Shown: piece after piece, positions 62,394 through 64,000 of the stretch
Numbering within the stretch: the first letter of the stretch is position 1
How the letters are laid out: each line of letters opens with the position of its first letter
From: Bacteroidia bacterium
Lineage (GTDB): Bacteria; Bacteroidota; Bacteroidia; B-17B0; Aurantibacillaceae
NCBI GenBank assembly: GCA_016787705.1
Contig: JAEUTP010000027.1
Location: 310,001 to 374,000, forward strand
Direction of reading: 5' to 3'
Length of the DNA: 64,000 nt
The notes under the pieces: generated by a model
Databases searched by the model: none
What the model was told of the DNA's origin: nothing
Seen by the model: the letters and a program-made list of their open reading frames with translations, nothing else
Translations under genes and position numbers: made by a program

Positions 62394-63737
62394 ATGCAAA
62401 AATTTAAATTAAGTATCCTGTTTTCGGTAATTGTTCTTGTTTCACTAGGGCAACCACAAGCTATAGATAAAGTTATTGGTGTTGTTGGAAAATATCCTAT
62501 TCTTTTATCCGATCTGCAAAACACTATGTTGGAACGCGAGAAACAAGAAGAAAGTTTTGATAAATGCAAAGCTTTTGAAACCCTTGTGTTTCAAAAATTA
62601 TTAGTGGCCCAGGCCGACAGGGATAGTGTTGTTGTTTCGGATGCTGAAGTTGACCAGGAGTTAAACCAGCGTATGTTATATTACATTCAGCAATTTGGCA
62701 GCGAAGAAAAGTTGGAAGAATTTTACGGCAAACGTACCAATGTTATTAAAGATGAATTGCGTGGCGATGTACAGGAACAATTGATTGCTCAAAAAATGCA
62801 AGGCAAAATTACAGGTGATGTAAAATTAACACCATCAGAAATAAGACAGTTTTATAATTCCATTCCGCAAGATAGTTTGCCTTTAATAAATTCAGAAGTT
62901 GAACTCCAACAAATTGTAAAAAGGCCAACTTTTAGCGCTGAAGCAAAAAAAATAGCAAAAGAACAATTGGAAGAATACCGAGCCCGTGTTGCCAAAGGTG
63001 AGAGCATGAAAAAACTGGCAGTACTTTATTCAGAAGATCCGGGTTCAGCTTCGGGTGGCGGTTTTTATGCCAATGTTGGCAGAGGTGTTATGGATCCTGC
63101 TTTTGAATCAGCCGCCTTTCGTTTAAAAGAAGGAGAGTTGTCTAATGTTTTTGAAACCTCTTACGGTTATCATTTTATTGAACTGGTAAAACGCAAAGGC
63201 GAATTATTGGACCTTCGCCATATTTTAATTGTTCCAAAAATGTCAAACGCCGATTTTTTTAATAGTAAACTGGCCTTAGATTCGATTTATACTGCTATTA
63301 AAGAAGGAAAAATTACGTTTGAAGAGGCTGCAAAAAAATACAGCGATGATGCTGATACAAAACAAAACGGTGGCTTAATGATCAACCGTAATTCGGCAAG
63401 TACTAAATTCAGTAATGAAGATCTTAGCCAGATTGATCAAAATCTTGTGGCTACTTTAAACTCCATGCAAATAGGGGATATCAGTAAACCTATGCAATTT
63501 GTTAGTCAAACAGATGGCAAACCCGCTTTCAGGTTATTAAAATTAAAGAACCGTATCGATCCGCATAGAACAAATATGAAAGATGATTACCAGAAACTGG
63601 CACTAATGGCGCAATCTGATTACAATAAAAAGCAGGTAAAAGAGTGGATCAAAAAACGTTCAAAGATCACTTACATTAAATTAGATTCGGAATACACTTG
63701 TTCTTTTGAAAACCAATGGACCATTAACAGCAACTAA
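62394..63737 (+). CDS. SurA-like periplasmic chaperone/peptidyl-prolyl isomerase
   Basis: This encodes 447 residues. A signal peptide (LSILFSVIVLVSLGQPQA) is followed by a SurA N-terminal helical chaperone domain (IDKVIGVVGKYPILLSDLQN, then DAEVDQELNQRML). Two parvulin domains follow: about 175-280 (ARVAKGESMKKLAVLYSEDP) and about 285-390 (FEEAAKKYSDDADTKQNGGL). The layout fits SurA, which helps fold outer-membrane proteins such as the SprF barrels and TonB receptor in this window. It has its own 72-bp upstream gap. Confidence 0.92.
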   Translation: MQKFKLSILFSVIVLVSLGQPQAIDKVIGVVGKYPILLSDLQNTMLEREKQEESFDKCKAFETLVFQKLLVAQADRDSVVVSDAEVDQELNQRMLYYIQQFGSEEKLEEFYGKRTNVIKDELRGDVQEQLIAQKMQGKITGDVKLTPSEIRQFYNSIPQDSLPLINSEVELQQIVKRPTFSAEAKKIAKEQLEEYRARVAKGESMKKLAVLYSEDPGSASGGGFYANVGRGVMDPAFESAAFRLKEGELSNVFETSYGYHFIELVKRKGELLDLRHILIVPKMSNADFFNSKLALDSIYTAIKEGKITFEEAAKKYSDDADTKQNGGLMINRNSASTKFSNEDLSQIDQNLVATLNSMQIGDISKPMQFVSQTDGKPAFRLLKLKNRIDPHRTNMKDDYQKLALMAQSDYNKKQVKEWIKKRSKITYIKLDSEYTCSFENQWTINSN

Positions 63738-63763
63738 TTTGTAAAAGCTTAATACCATTTTGT

Positions 63764-64000
63764 TTGACAAATAAGAAGAATATTTACTGGTATTGTCAAA
63801 TCTTTGGTTGGGCCTTTTTTGTTATTGTTAACTCCATTTTTTTAGGGTTAAGTTACCAGACCACCGCAAAGGATTATCTTTTTTATTTTTTGACAATGCC
63901 AATAGGTATTGGAATTTCACATGTTTACAGGCTTATTATCATTAATCAGAATGTACTTAACTATAAGCTTCCTGCCCAGTTATTTTTGATCATCATCTTT
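63764..64000 (+). CDS. Start of a LytS-type sensor histidine kinase, cut by the window edge
   Basis: An open frame from a TTG at 63764 reads to the right edge (79 codons) without a stop. I translated it by hand. The opening IYWYCQIFGWAFFVIVNSIF resembles the first membrane segment of Bacteroidota sensor kinases of the LytS/YehU type (His-kinase family PF06580). Further hydrophobic segments follow (YLFYFLTMPIGIGISHVY, and LPAQLFLIIIF). The catalytic part lies outside. TTG is a weak choice of start, but no ATG is available in frame nearby. Confidence 0.6.
   Translation, partial: MTNKKNIYWYCQIFGWAFFVIVNSIFLGLSYQTTAKDYLFYFLTMPIGIGISHVYRLIIINQNVLNYKLPAQLFLIIIF

Overview
The window is a dense, AT-rich chromosomal segment from a member of the Bacteroidota. 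The evidence is two PorP/SprF proteins with a PorE-like protein, type A and type B type IX secretion (T9SS) C-terminal signals, a TonB receptor paired with a DUF4249 lipoprotein, TAnnTTTG -7 promoter boxes, frequent TTG/GTG starts without clear Shine-Dalgarno sequences, and a carbamoyl-phosphate synthase large chain that lacks the C-terminal regulatory domain. No rRNA, tRNA, CRISPR array, prophage or insertion sequence was seen. Most of the window looks like core chromosome with lineage-specific surface genes.

Layout. 1-8037: membrane proteins (a partial His-rich one at the left edge, MarC, MgtC-like), cdsA, tilS, a DUF1801/YdeI protein and kynurenine 3-monooxygenase. 8081-12820: an ECF sigma factor, a single-pass membrane protein that is probably its anti-sigma factor, an HMA-AraC regulator, a small unknown and a secreted GIN-domain/beta-barrel protein. 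The sigma gene and the GIN gene share a near-identical ECF-type promoter, so this looks like a small cell-envelope regulon. 13121-24632: envelope and glycan genes, namely an acyltransferase, a methyltransferase, five glycosyltransferases or flippases, an LptF/G-type permease and an OstA/LptA-like protein, several of them overlapping.

24629-37314: housekeeping genes (thioesterase, hemJ, YitT, acpH, rsmE, glutathione peroxidase, carB, an RRM protein, a Nudix hydrolase, pyrE, a SIMPL protein, a thiamine-binding-like protein), one decayed SRPBCC pseudogene, and a secreted protein with six exact 81-codon repeats and a type A T9SS signal. 37369-50084: a PaaI thioesterase, a DUF4249/TonB receptor pair, an AAA ATPase gene bracketed by related repeats, a glycine-rich T9SS protein, mpl, kdsA, a glycosyltransferase, a zinc-ribbon membrane protein and a DUF58 protein.

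50185-61551 is the most striking block. It is an apparent five-gene operon in which a giant type B T9SS cargo (IgGFc-binding-like N-terminus plus PKD-type repeats) and a PorP/SprF partner occur twice in succession, followed by a PorE-like OmpA protein. It reads as a surface-filament or adhesin export and anchoring unit. After it come acylphosphatase, a one-domain parvulin, a two-domain SurA-like parvulin, and the start of a LytS-type sensor kinase cut by the right edge.
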